Assembly (NCBI GenBank): GCA_963971425.1
Contig: OZ020520.1
Location: 7,296,553 to 7,360,552 of the forward strand
Length of the DNA: 64,000 nucleotides
Direction: 5' to 3'
DNA from: Bryoerythrophyllum caledonicum
Taxonomy: Eukaryota > Streptophyta > Bryopsida > Pottiales > Pottiaceae
In this document: in pieces, positions 12,286 to 24,040 of the stretch
Position numbering within the stretch: position 1 is the first letter of the stretch
Layout of the letters: every line of letters begins with the position of its first letter
Notes under the pieces: model-generated
Databases searched by the model: none
Told to the model about the DNA's origin: nothing
Seen by the model: the letters and a program-made list of their open reading frames with translations, nothing else
Made by a program: the position numbers and the translations under genes

Positions 12286-12553
12286 TTCTTGTTGGTTTTG
12301 AAAATCTCACATTTAATAGAGCAACCTAGCAAAAGTTTTTGGAGTTGCCCGACTTACCCACTCTCCACCAAATTTTCTTTGAGATGGCATAACTTTTCTA
12401 TACGTCCAATGAGAATAAAAATCATACTCGTACGTACCTCTTGTCGTCTTGCATCTTCGTACAAAGTTTCAAGAATTACAAGTATAAATTGCAATCATGG
12501 GAACTTGCCCAGGATTTACAAAAACTCACCTCGGGACTTTTTTCATTTTGAAG
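12286..12553. mobile_element. End fragment of a TTAA-family element
   Basis: Text such as GAAAATCTCACATTTAATAGAG, then CAAAAGTTTTTGGAGTTGCCCGAC, parallels 12890-13110 and 4300-4560, the right-hand thirds of related elements. It abuts the intact-looking copy at 12554. Only a partial copy is present. Confidence 0.5.
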
Positions 12554-13106
12554 TTAACTCCTAACAGGACCCAAGGCATTTTAGAGGGAAAACCCAGTCC
12601 AAAACTGCCACTACCTTAAAGAGGCATGTAAATCACATTTTCAAGTAAAATTTTGCACTATTAGCCATAAGATCTTAAAATAGAATTCCATATGAACACA
12701 CCATAGTTTTTTCATTGCAATCCACCGCATGGATTTGAAGATTATAGCATTTGAAAAGCAAGAAAAAGTTTTTTTTCCCCCTTGCCCGACAATGTGTGTA
12801 AATGTTTGACCTAGGTAAGTATGCTATTTTTCACTAAAGACAAGAATTTTTTTTCACAATATAAAAGGAAGTAATATTACTTGCCAGTTTTAAGAATCTC
12901 ACATTCAATAGAGTGTTCTAGCTAAAACTTTTAAAGGTGCCCAACGTGCCCGCTCTCCCTGTTCAAAATTGGAAACCCTATAACTTTTTCATTAAATGTC
13001 GGATTTAGAAAAAAAATTGTTCTCCCACAAAGGTTTAGAAAATTCAAAGAGGAACGTTAGAAATTGACATCGTAGGAACCTGACCGAACCTTCAATTAGG
13101 GGTTAA
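12554..13106. mobile_element. TTAA-flanked piggyBac-like non-autonomous element, copy 2
   Basis: TTAA at 12554-12557 and at 13103-13106 flank a 545-bp body that starts CTCCTAACAGGACC and ends AATTAGGGG. Internal text matches the other copies. There is no coding capacity. Confidence 0.7.
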
Positions 13107-13572
13107 ACTGTGGTTGTGTAATAGTGGCCACTCCATCTTACTCGAAGAAAACAAGAGAAAAATGGCCACAATTGAGAAGAACTTTCACTGTTTCCCGGGC
13201 TTGTTGTGCGTGCCAATGGTGTCTGTCTTTATTCCAATGAATGGAGGGCCATGAGAAGTAACAATCCCAACCTGTTCATTGCTGAAGACTCAACAATATA
13301 CTACACAACATGCCCACATTAAGGCAGGCAGATGGTTGATCTGATCGATTTATACACTAACTTTGACCAGCATCACTGAATTTCTCTCTATCTATCGTAC
13401 ACATGTCTAACACTCCCCAGTAGATTTCTACGTTGTGTCCCCAATATTCACAAAGCTTCACCAAGTTCACTACAAAGTCCACAAACAAGTCTAGCATCCT
13501 CCACAAACTTGCTCAAATGGAAGCTTGCACACTTTCTTCACAAAAAGTAGTAGTCTCCTGATGACACTTCCT
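13107..13572. other. Spacer downstream of the RING gene
   Basis: This is non-coding sequence holding the 3' UTR of the minus-strand RING gene. I see no further gene or repeat that I can name. Confidence 0.4.
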
Positions 13573-15080
13573 TCAGCACATTTGGTCTCCTGATACGTTT
13601 GCCGGCAGAGATTGAGTGGTGTGCATGGCAGGAGAGATTAAGGGTGATGTCTGAGTGGATGCTGAGGATGTGACTGGGACGGAGACGGTGCGAGCTCCGG
13701 AGCTCACGAGTAGAGGAGTCGTCTCTGTGGCGGTGGGATGAGTCGGCGCAGCGTTCGCATCTTGCTTGCAAATTGGACAGAATGGCCTCCGTGTGAGGAG
13801 CCACTGGTCTATACATCCGACGTGGAAATCTGCACATCACATATATAGCAAGAATACAATCAGTCTAAGGTTCTGAAAGCTGGTATCTTTGAATGATATT
13901 AGCTAGAGGTTGGATCAGTGACATACCATGGTGACAAGGTAAGTGGCGCAGTTTTTCGCCACTCTCGTAGTCCTCCAAACAGATTGCACAGGTTTCGCCG
14001 CCACCGGCGGCTCCCTCTTCTTCACCATCAACGCCCTTGAAGACAAACGTGGGCAGGGCGTGCACATCACGCGGGTTCATTCCGGACGGCTCCCGGGACA
14101 AGAGGCGAGAACCCAGATGCCGCAACCTGTGGCGGCGAACGAAGAAGAACGTCGACAGAACCGCGGAAATTGCAAGAAGAGAAATGGAAGACACCGCCAT
14201 GATTGACCAGGCGGTATCTTGCACTGCTGGCTGCAGAGTGCATGTTGTGTTGCTCTCTCCAACGACGCCTAGTAGAGCTTGACCCGTGATCCAGGAGACA
14301 AAGACTGCGTATATGTCAATGTCCTCACTTGAGCCTGACACTGCAAAAGAAAGAAAAAAAGGAAAGGCATCAGTAAAAATGGTGATGACGAGACTCTGGA
14401 TATCCCTGATCACCGAATTTCTTCATACGTATCAAAGGTTTTTGACGCCACATGTGACCACAACTTCCAGCACGAAGAAGTATTTAAAAACTCTTCATAC
14501 ATACCAAAAGGTTCTAAATGTCTACAACATGTGATCACATCTTCCATATGTGCAATCAAACCTTTCAATCATGTGTAACATCAATTTCCAGCGTGAGTGC
14601 ATAGAAACCTTGAAGAGGAGGCTTACTTGTAACCAGTTCGTCAAAGGAGTCCATGCTGTTGTACACAACAGCAGCTTGAAAGCCAGCATCTTGAGCGTTC
14701 TTCACCTTTCGATCAAAATTACAGGTACCGCGTGATATCAACACAAATGGAGACAATGGTTCCTTTTGGTGGAGACGGTTCTTGAGAGGAGTGCACGCAT
14801 CGAGAGGGCTCGCAATGTGCAGGATCCCAGACACGCCTCCATCAGGGACAGGCCGAGCTGGAGAGGAAGGAATACAAGGGGGAAACGGATCAGAAATGGA
14901 AATTCTAACATGTGGAGAACGAAAGTTTCAAAGTCTTAGGGTATGTAGCGCACCAAAGGCGGCTTCCATGTCGGGAAAGGAGCGAGATTCATTTCTGGTG
15001 TTGAGCAGGAGCACGGCGGTGCTGCCGCGGCTGAAGAGGAGCGTGAGGAGGACGAGGGAGAGGCAACCAAGCGAGACCAT
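13573..15080 (-). CDS. RMR-type PA-TM-RING-H2 receptor / E3 ligase, complete
   Basis: Receptor-homology-transmembrane-RING proteins sort storage proteins to vacuoles in plants, and their RING can act as a ubiquitin ligase. Four exons (14954-15080, 14627-14857, 13927-14340, 13573-13829) total 1029 nt, giving 342 residues. In order there is a signal peptide (MVSLGCLSLVLLTLLF), then a protease-associated domain with SPFVLISRGTCNFDRKV and AGFQAAVVYNS. After this come a membrane span (SIMAVSSISLLAISAVLST) and a RING-H2 finger. The RING-H2 finger has the C3H2C3 pattern CAICLEDY, LPCHHDFHVGC, FCPICK. A Ser/Thr-rich tail follows and ends GDQMC. An upstream in-frame Met at 15143 would add 21 residues before the signal peptide, so 15080 is preferred. 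The tail is short for the family. Confidence 0.93.
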
Positions 15081-15143
15081 AACCTCCCTCTGGCTCGCGA
15101 TTCTGCTCAGAATCCCCGACTCCGCTGCTGCGACTGGAGGCAT

Positions 15144-16859
15144 GCTCACGGCTAATCTAGTCCAATCTAACAAAACAATAAACTCAAGATAATTCCGCAA
15201 CGGATTCTGTGCAATCCCACGTCCAGCATACTCTACCCTAAATGCTCCACGCCCTAATTGCAAAAACCCCAGAAACCGAAAAAACGCAACTCTAACGATC
15301 AACACGCCGAAAAGGAAAAACCCACAAGAGAAGCAATTTCACCTCCTAAAGTTCAATAGCCTAAAACCAAAAAAACCTCGAAACACGATCACCGCGACGA
15401 GAATGAGAAACCCCAACCTGGCCTAAACCTAGAATCCGAATAGATCGCATGAAAGCCGCGCTCTTAATCTCCAACACCGGAATGTGAACAACCTACACGC
15501 CGCAGAAGGCTCAAATCGGCTGCAAATTCGCTACCCCAGTTGATGGAATCTGCGGCACGCAACCCCGGAGAGAGGTTGAAAACAGCGGAAAACGGAAGCT
15601 CTGAAGAAGACTGAGAATACGGCGTTGCGGGTGACGAGCGTGGGCGTCACGATAAATGGCGATGGCGGTGTGCGCAGGCAGCAGCAGCAGCGGCGCTGGA
15701 GACGTGGGCTACGATCGTCGCTTGCGAGCTTCTCCACGCTGCTGCTGCTGCGAGGGTAGTATCCCAAACCCGTCCAGTACCTAAACCCGTTATGTACCCA
15801 GATAAGTTATGGCCCAAACCCGTTATGTACCCAAATCCGTATCTACAGAACCGGGAGTTTCTCGATGCCAGATCTACGAATGTGGTGACGGGGTTTCGTA
15901 TCCGGCTTCGCTGGAGACCTCGGAACTCGACACCATTCGTGGCAACCCAAACCGCCATATTCCTTAATCTATGAATAGAGAGGGATCTTGGGGACGTGTA
16001 CAGTGACGGGTTTTAGTAACTGGGGCGAAATCTACCATTCTGTCTTTGAGGTCTATGAATATCACAACTAGTGTGAGGATTAGATCCGGGTATTGATGGG
16101 CGGGTATCGGCGCCGGTTGTAGATTGATGTGGGCATGGCCACCTTCTCATCCACTCCAGTCCAGTTGTCGACTTTTCCTGCCAGGTTCGTGGAAGAGGTC
16201 GGCGCTGAGCCCTGAGTTTTTAATTTAAATTTCTGGAAAATTCAAGAGATTAGTCTAGGTCAGGGGTGGTTACGTTGTTGACCAAGAGAAATCATTTATT
16301 TTCATGGTCATGGCTCTTGGTATAGAACGGTGGCCGTGAAAAATCAAAATTCATTTTTTTAGTGTTTTGGTAATTTCTCCTAGTGTGAACTAGATTTGGA
16401 GTGGGACGATTATGGGCTGATTTTTTTAATGTATGTCTAAAAATCCGGGAAAAAAATAATCAAAAAATAATTACTAAGATGAATTTCAGCCAATCACTCG
16501 TTTTTAGCCCAACAACCCCCTTGATTTTTGTCGCGTCGGCCTCTTCGCCTAGACTCAACGGGAAACCCATTGGATTGAAAATCATTATCCACTTGGCAGA
16601 AAATAGCATACTTAGGTACCCTTGAACTCTGTCGTCAATCTTTTTCTTTCAAGGTAGTGTACAACGAATTTGGACCGGAACGACTTCCTCGTCCAATCAC
16701 AGATTTTAATCACAGATTATACATCGTGGTCAATCTTTGTGGTCCATAGTGTAAACTGCCCCTATATTCATGTCACATCAAGGGAATACCCATCTACTAC
16801 CTAGGTGATACATTTGTACTATTTAAGTGATACTCAGATGATACTTGTGTGATAGTTGT
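15144..16859. other. Promoter side of the RING gene and spacer
   Basis: This holds the 5' UTR and promoter of the RING gene. GCAGCAGCAGCAGC at about 15678 and GCTGCTGCTGCTG at about 15738 are inverted and could pair. A direct repeat of CCCGTTATGTACCCA occurs near 15787 and 15817. The last 80 bp (16780-16859) have GGTGATAC-type minisatellite text like 23.86-24.04 kb. No gene is supported. Confidence 0.5.
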
Positions 16860-19800
16860 GATATTTGTGTGGTCCAGTGTGGGGCCATTATATGGAAGTC
16901 TTATGATGCATAGTATGTCTGGTTTAAATTTGGCACCAGAGTGACATCTTTGGGTTCCACATGGGCATGGAAGTAGCCATGGAACGACCGTATTTTCTTA
17001 TGGTTTGTTGTTGAAGGTTATGGCGTTCATAAGTATAAGCACTGTGATTTATTGGAGGATATTATTAGTTTACAAATTCCCCATGCCGCTTTGTTGTGTC
17101 TTTTGACAATTAGGGAATGTATGTGATGGTTTTGGCATTTGAGGAGTGCGTGCAGCCATGTGTCCGGGTCTGTAAAGGTGCATATTGGGCATGTTATGGA
17201 TGGAAATAGTTCTTACCCAAAGAAGAGTTGTTTGCGGGCATTACCCATGTATTATCTAGTACAAAATTTGATAAGGCATGTTTTTGTGAATCTGTAATTG
17301 TGGGATTTTTCCAAATTGAAGTTATTAGAGAGTTCGTTATCAATGTTGTTACCGGTCCATTTGTCCATGTTAGGGAAAAATTCCTAGATTAGATCAAGCT
17401 TGTTAACTAGATCTTGTTTTTTGAGTTATTTGTCTAGAAATCTGATGGGGCCTTTGTCTAAGATGTCTTCCATAGAAGATCGACTATGTCTTTGAAAGTA
17501 GTATGGAGTAGCATGGGCATGTTCATGCGGATGTTTGGCATTTCTATGGGATTTACCTAGTCCTTCTTTAGCTAGTTTATCCGCTTGTTTGTTTCCTTCT
17601 ATATTAACATGTGCTCTAACTTTGTGGAGGGTTGTAGCTTGTGTGCAATTTTGTAGCATTTGAACCATAGATGTTAATATGGCTTGGTCGGGATGGCTAT
17701 TATGGATGGCAGGATGTGTTATTTGTGTGTTTAATAAATATAATACGTTTATACAATTTGAAAAGATGTATGGGGGTTCATCAGCGTATTCTGTAGTGAT
17801 AATTTGGAGGGTTTTATGGAGGGCCATCATTTCTACTATGAGGATATTTTGAATCGGTGTTGTCTTCTGAATATTTTATTTCTTTGATGGAGGTGTATAT
17901 GCCATATCATGCTTTTTCTCTATGCCAACGTTTGGGACTTGCTTCTATTGGTTCTTTGAAGGAACCATTTGTGTAGTAACTATATGCGGGTTTGAATTTT
18001 AAATAGATATAGGCACAATATGCAAGGAGGGCATTGTGTAGTGAGGTTGTATTGTGTAGTGTTTGCATATTTAAGTTGAGACCATTTTTATTGTGATTCA
18101 TTTGGGTTTGAGAAGGTGTAGCTGGGGCTGTTTTTGGGTATTATCGGCGCATGTTGAGGTGATTTGTTATGGAGGTGAGTTTATTGAGTTTTTCTATGGT
18201 GCCAATATTATTATTTGAATGGTGTATGCATAGTATTTATATATTGGATGACTCAAAGCTAGGTTTGTTTTTAAATTTAGGTGGAATAGTGGGTTCTTCA
18301 TATGGAGTCAAGTCTACTTCAAATAACGCAATGATGTGGGAGTCTGGGAATGGGCCTAAGTGTAGGTTAAAGTTTTGGTACCAATTATTATCTGGTATGA
18401 TAATTAGAGTGGAGGTGTATCTTGGTTCATTTTTGGCCGCAAGTGTTGCCCAATGTATTGCTTGTTGCATTTCTTCTACATTGTGGGGGTGCGCAATACG
18501 ATTTTCAATCCATTTGTGGTCAAAGGCGTTTCCTAGTGAATCAAAGATTTTGTCTCTTTCAAAGGGTGAATGGAATTTGGTGAGTTGGATGGAGCATGTG
18601 ACATGGGATGAGAAGTACGAGTGTTGGATGTTGAAGGATGAGATTAGTGAATTTAGAATGGATGTGGGTAATGTGTAATGTGTTAGTTTGAGGGGGTCAT
18701 TTTTTGGAATGCTGTATTTATATCTTTGGTATAGCCTAATTGTTTCGGTTTTGAATGGTTGGGTTGTTGATTCTATGTTTGTAGGAGTTTCTAGTTTGTT
18801 ATGGTACTCGTTCCATAGCCATTGGAGTTCAGTGACGGAAATAGTGATTAGATGCCTTCCTTTGTCTTCGTATATATGTGCGTGGTCTTTATTTTTTAAC
18901 TGTGTTGCTTGATGTGACGATGTTTTTTTGGGGGTTGCATTTGGTTGTGTGTATATTGATGAGGGGAATAATTATGGATGGGGTAAGGGATCTTGAGTCA
19001 CCAAATTGCTCTTGAGGATGGTGTGCTTGTATGATTTCTAAGTAGAATTTTTTTTGGATGTTTTGATAATATTGTGTGAATTGCGTGTTCCCTTTTTCAC
19101 TCCGGCCCCATCAGCATGGACCGGAGTTCTTCTTCTTCTTCTTGTAAATTGTGTGGAGATATGGGTGGAGGTGTTTCGGTCATGCCATGGGAAGAGGTTT
19201 TGTTGGGGTAACCATTTGTTGTAGGTATTGTTATTGTGTTGCCATTGGCATAGGCATTTGGTATAATTCTTTGTAATTTTGTTCGAGTCAATATATTTTC
19301 TATGTTTGTGGTCAAGAATGAGATTTAAAGGATATGTAGATGGGTTTTCAAGGATGCGTGTTCGGGGGGGGAAGGAATGGTGCGGCACGTGGAAGGAATG
19401 AACTGATGGAAGGTTGTATTTGAAATGGGTGTTATTGTTGGTGGTGACATATGCATCTCTAAGGATGTGGGGGCTTGGATGTGTAGGGCATGGTGCGTGG
19501 TATGTATTAGGGCATGGGAGTAACAAAATAGTTGTTGAGCAATATTGAGAGCACTTTTTACTAATTTGGATGGTGTAGCATGAAATGTCTTGAAGTCATT
19601 GTGGTTCATAATGTGTGTTCCATTTGGTAGTATGATTTGTTTTAAGTTGGTAATATTTACTAGAAAAAAGTTTTTGTAAATTTTTTTGTAAAAGTTTTTG
19701 GAAAAGATGTTGGTTATTTCTTTTGTCATTTTGGGTTTCTTATAGCCACATATGTTCCAAAGATGAGGGCTCAAAGAAGAAATCGGTGAGTGTTCTTTTT

Positions 19801-21370
19801 AGATAAACTTATGCTTCAGTTTTTGGTAGGAAAAATGCTCCGGTGATTGGCAATCAAATGCAATCGGTTCTGTTTATTCTTGGAATGTTTTTAGCACCAC
19901 CGTATTTGGTAAGGATAGAGTGGGCGAGTCCTTGGTAAATCTTTCCAAATCTACCTTTGTTGTTGAGTGCATTTTGGACTTCTTCCACTATACATCGGAG
20001 GTAAGCATTTTCAAGGGAAAAAACTTATAATCCAAATAAATTTTGAGGGAGTTGGATTAAAACATTTGACTTGCATTTGGGGAGACCACAAATGGATTTT
20101 TGTATGGCTATGATATTTTGTCTAGTTTTTTGATAGTGGGCATAGAGTTTGGGATTGCGTAGAAACTATATGCTACTCCGAGTCTAATTATTGTGTCTAA
20201 TTTTTTTATTTTTGGTTTCATAGTGGCTGGACATGTTATTAGTTCTTTGCATTGTTTAGTAAGATTTGTGGTAGTGGTGTGGATTTGTATTTTCCATTTT
20301 AGTGATGGGACAAGGTTTGTGCATAGATATACGTATGGTTTGTTTTGATGTAGTACAAGAATGGATTGGTTAAGGTATTTGATATTGGCAATTTGCATAA
20401 GTGTTGTGCATGCCGTGGGGTTTATTTTGGATTCGTTTAAACATCCCGTGGCTGCACATTTTTGAGTGCCAGCATCTATACCGGACCAATCGCAGAATTT
20501 GTCAATTTTATCGAGTTGGATTTGTAATGATTTGAGTTTTCCGGCTATAGCGGCAAGGTCATTGGTGTAGGCGGCCAAGTTAATGGTGACTTCTGATGTT
20601 CCAAAGGTATAACCGTTATTTTGCCTTTGCATCCATCTTAATAGTGGTTCTAGGAAAATAATGAGTAGGTATGGGCTTAAGGTATTACCTTGTATGGTTC
20701 GGCGTTATGGAGATCGGATGAGTTGTTTCGAAACATTCTCCAACAAATGAGGTGGACAAGTTGGAGTAGATGTTTCTAACTAGCGCAATTGCATTGGTGA
20801 GGTATCCGAGGTCAAACATAATTGCTAGTAGTGTTGCGTGGTCAATAGAGCCAAATGCATTTTTGAAATCAAGGTATAGAATATATATGTCTTGGTTTGC
20901 AAGTTGTGCGTCTTTGAGTGCGGCTATTATAGTTTGGAGTTGTCTAGCAACACTTCTTTCTACACAATAGCTTTCTTGACTGTTGTGTAAGATTAAGTGT
21001 TTCTCTTCATATGACGATAATATCAATGTAAATGTGCTTGTGAAGAGTTTATAGATAGTGTTGGCTAAGGCAAATGGTTTATGGTTTGGAAGCATTAAGG
21101 GGTCCCTTTTTGTATAGTAATACTGTAAAATTAGTTTTCCATAAGGCGGGGATTTGTTTTTGTTTGTAGGAGTGTAAAAATAATAGGGAGAGAAGTTCAT
21201 GGAATCTTGGGGCATTAGTTTTAGTATAGATTTTGGAATGGGGTCTCGCCTGGGAGCTTTATTATTTCCTAGATTTTTTAGGCATGTATTGTATGCGGCT
21301 TGGTTAAAGTAAGTGTGTAGCGGGATTTGTGGTTCACCATGTATGTGTATAGTGAAGCCGTCAAGGTCAT
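16860..21370 (-). mobile_element. LINE (non-LTR retrotransposon) remnant with RT and RNase H, copy A
   Basis: Minus-strand coding pieces follow LINE order. Reverse transcriptase is at about 20100-21370, with YILYLDFKNAFGSIDH and a YTND box where YADD is usual (AAYTNDLAAIAG). A connecting region lies around 19000-19800. RNase H is at about 17430-18100, with YTNGSFKEP in place of the usual YTDGS, and HKVRAHVNIEGNKQADKLAKEG. A C-terminal region shared with copy B follows, down to about 16860. Stops and frame changes throughout show it is dead. The 5' end is truncated near 21370. It belongs to the same family as 48547-57355. Confidence 0.85.
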
Positions 21371-22980
21371 GCCATGGATACTATCTTACAGCACATGTAC
21401 ATTGTGAGCGTATGGGTCAAAGACTTTGACCTCCCCCAACACAGTGGGAAGAATCGCTAAATCCCAAGCAACGCGTGCTTAGACGGATCTGCAGCCGAGA
21501 TGTAAATGCGGACTAAAACCCATTGTAAGTGATATTTTACCACCCCTTATTTGCGTTTAGTAGCAGAGGTTTAATATACCTTACATTACTTTACCAATAA
21601 CAGCTAATATAAGGCCAAGTTCAATCCATAATTCCCCTAACCACTTGATCTTAACTCAAAAGTTAATTAGATTTCATAGTAAAGAAGTTTGACTTAACTC
21701 AAAAGTGACATAAGTTAACTTTGGAGGTGACTTGAGGTCAAATCCAAAGTAGTTAGATTATTACGTTCAACCATCATCTAACTTAACCCCAAGTGGATTT
21801 AACTTATCCTAAAATAAATTTAACATTAATCCTCAGTAAATTAAAATTCTCCAAATAGTAAATTCAAAGCGGTTGAATGAACATAAAGTATAAATTTTTA
21901 CTTAGCTAGGATAATTAAATTTTTAACTCTAACTCAAAAGACTTTAATCAAGAAAAACCATTCACTTTTCGTTGTCATTGTTATCCTCAATTCCCTTCAC
22001 TTAACAGTAACTTTCTCTAAAAATAACTTAACTTTTACTTTTGATATTTTTATGTTTTATCTTATTTTACTTTTTATCATCCTCGTAGTAAATTCACGAG
22101 TTACCGTACTTTCGTGAATGCAACAACATTGCAACTTCGACCCACAATAACATAAGTTGTGATATACAAGTGACAATGAAACTTCTTATGATAACAATTG
22201 TGTGTTCTAATTTCCCACGGATGTCACATGAAATCGTGCACTATGGCCGGGGCTTTGGATGGAGGCATTGGAGGGGAGGGATTACAAGGAAGGCTGCAGA
22301 TTAAGTCTATTCTATTCTAGATCAGGGGTAGAGTAACCATGTGAGCAAAGTAAAGGTCTAGATCTAAACTCCAACACAGGTGCCCCTCGCTACAGATCCC
22401 TCACAACAAGATTTGGCCCAATGCACGCAATCACAAAGCCTCTAACCTCAAATCTAGAGTTTGAGCCTCACTAACATACATGCTTTGCTTTCCGACGCCT
22501 AGCCTTTCTCACAAAAACCAAAGCTTACGCCGGCTCTCAAAACAGGGCCAACCACCTCTTGTTGTGCATGACCTAAGGTTTTGAGACTAAATCCCTCTCC
22601 TCCCCTCACCAGGAAATGCAGAGCTCTACTTAGTGTTATCGTTGGCCATTTGATTAACATTCACAACACACTGGAGAATCTTTTAGAGAGAAAATTCAAA
22701 TAAACTTTTAGACTAGATTTGTTTTTAATGTAGATGGAATACTACAAAGCATGTGGCATTGTATTTATTTTAGGTATATTTGGTTTATTTGGCAATGTAT
22801 TCAAGGAATTCCAAGAGTTCTATAACTCCAAACCTTGACTTAAATTTTGAAAAGTATGCGTACAATGTATGTGCAAATTTGAACTTCAAAGTTTATAATC
22901 TAATGAATTTCATGTGAGTTGAGATATAAGACATTAAAAGACCCAAAATTGTTCATGTGGTCATTGAAGGATTTATTGAG
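21371..22980. other. AT-rich spacer, no gene seen
   Basis: The sequence is rich in AACTCAAAAGT and TTAACT words at 21600-22060. Then 22200-22640 is of more even base composition, without an open frame I can support, and 22740-22950 shares repeat text with 3510-3720. Nothing is callable. Confidence 0.45.
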
Positions 22981-23011
22981 TTTGGTTGTCGGAACAAATG
23001 TAAAGGGCCCC

Positions 23012-23295
23012 TCAGCCCTTTAAAGACAGAGTGGATCGCAAGGCCCTGGGAGAATGTGCAAGTGTAATAGATCATGCACAACAACATCTACACATATTCA
23101 TCCCACTTCAGAAAAATTTGTAGCTTGCGATTGCCTCGACCGATTAGAGACCAAAAAGATGGATTAGATAGAGGAAAGCAAGGCGTATTGCCGCTCCAAC
23201 AAGTGCAATCCAATCTAGAGAACCAATCAGCCGTGGTTCTCCAAAAAACGTGTATCAACGACCAAAAAGTAGTTGCCTCGTCTTTAAAAGGTTAA
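23012..23295. mobile_element. Short TTAA-type MITE with CCCTTTAAAGAC ends
   Basis: The left end is CCCTTTAAAGAC at 23016. The right end is GTCTTTAAAAGG followed by TTAA at about 23292. The body is about 276 bp and does not code. The left target copy is not a clean TTAA. A sister copy lies 60 bp downstream. Confidence 0.5.
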
Positions 23296-23349
23296 AGCTA
23301 TAACATATATTCTAAATTAAGTCTCTTGACCATAACCAATCCTAAGTAC

Positions 23350-23664
23350 TCAACCCTTTAACGGTGGAGGTCTTTACAAGAGAATCTATGAGTGCACTAC
23401 ATCATATGTAACAGCTAGTAGATAATGCACAACAATATCTACTCGTAGGGTACATTTCATGTTGACCCAACTTCACATAAATCATTGCAGCTCTCTAATG
23501 CTTGCACCAATGCACCCGGGAATTGTTCCATTCGAAGCGTATGAACTAGTGCCAAACACACTCTCAATAAAAAAAAATGCACCTAACTTATACAAAAGGA
23601 GCAATATCTCGGAAAGCACTAGAAGTCAACCCAAGAACGACCACCTCGGCACTAAAGGATTAAT
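23350..23664. mobile_element. Second short TTAA-type MITE
   Basis: It starts CCCTTTAACGG at 23354 and ends CACTAAAGG followed by ATTAA near 23660. Its interior shares the TAATGCACAACAATATCTAC segment with the preceding copy (ATCATGCACAACAACATCTAC), in the same orientation. It is non-coding. Confidence 0.5.
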
Positions 23665-23854
23665 GTTATGAACATTATAAATTTCAATAGGTGTTTCAAA
23701 TTCTTTTCAATCATCTCTTATCTTTCTTTTCCCTTTTCTAATTTGCTCCCCCATCATTGAGCAACTATCCAACGCCGCAGTGGCTTTCGTACATAATTGA
23801 TTCAAAATGGAGAGTTGTCCAAAGTTTTGGAAAATATAAACTTTATGTCTAGAT

Positions 23855-24040
23855 GATTACCCATGTAATGTCAAGGAGCTACCCCTACAATGTATAGGTC
23901 ATACCCATGTAATACCTAGCTGATATCCCTGTAATACCTAGGTAATATCCATGTAATACCTTGGTAATATCCAAGTATTACCTAAGTAGTATCCATGTAA
24001 TACCTATGTGATACCCATGTAATGCCTAGGTGATATCCAT
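23855..24040. repeat. Degenerate 20-22-bp minisatellite (ATACCCATGTAATACCTAGG)
   Basis: About nine units of ATACCCATGTAATACCTAGG with substitutions run head to tail. The same unit type occurs next to the LINE at 16780-16860. Confidence 0.8.

Noticed and set aside
15640-15980. Minus-strand frame with poly-Ala
   Set aside because: The Ala run comes from a GCAGCA repeat, there is no domain, and it overlaps direct repeats.
22990-24040. Regularly spaced repeats as a CRISPR-like array
   Set aside because: The units are contiguous minisatellite and MITE copies with no unique spacers, in a eukaryotic setting.
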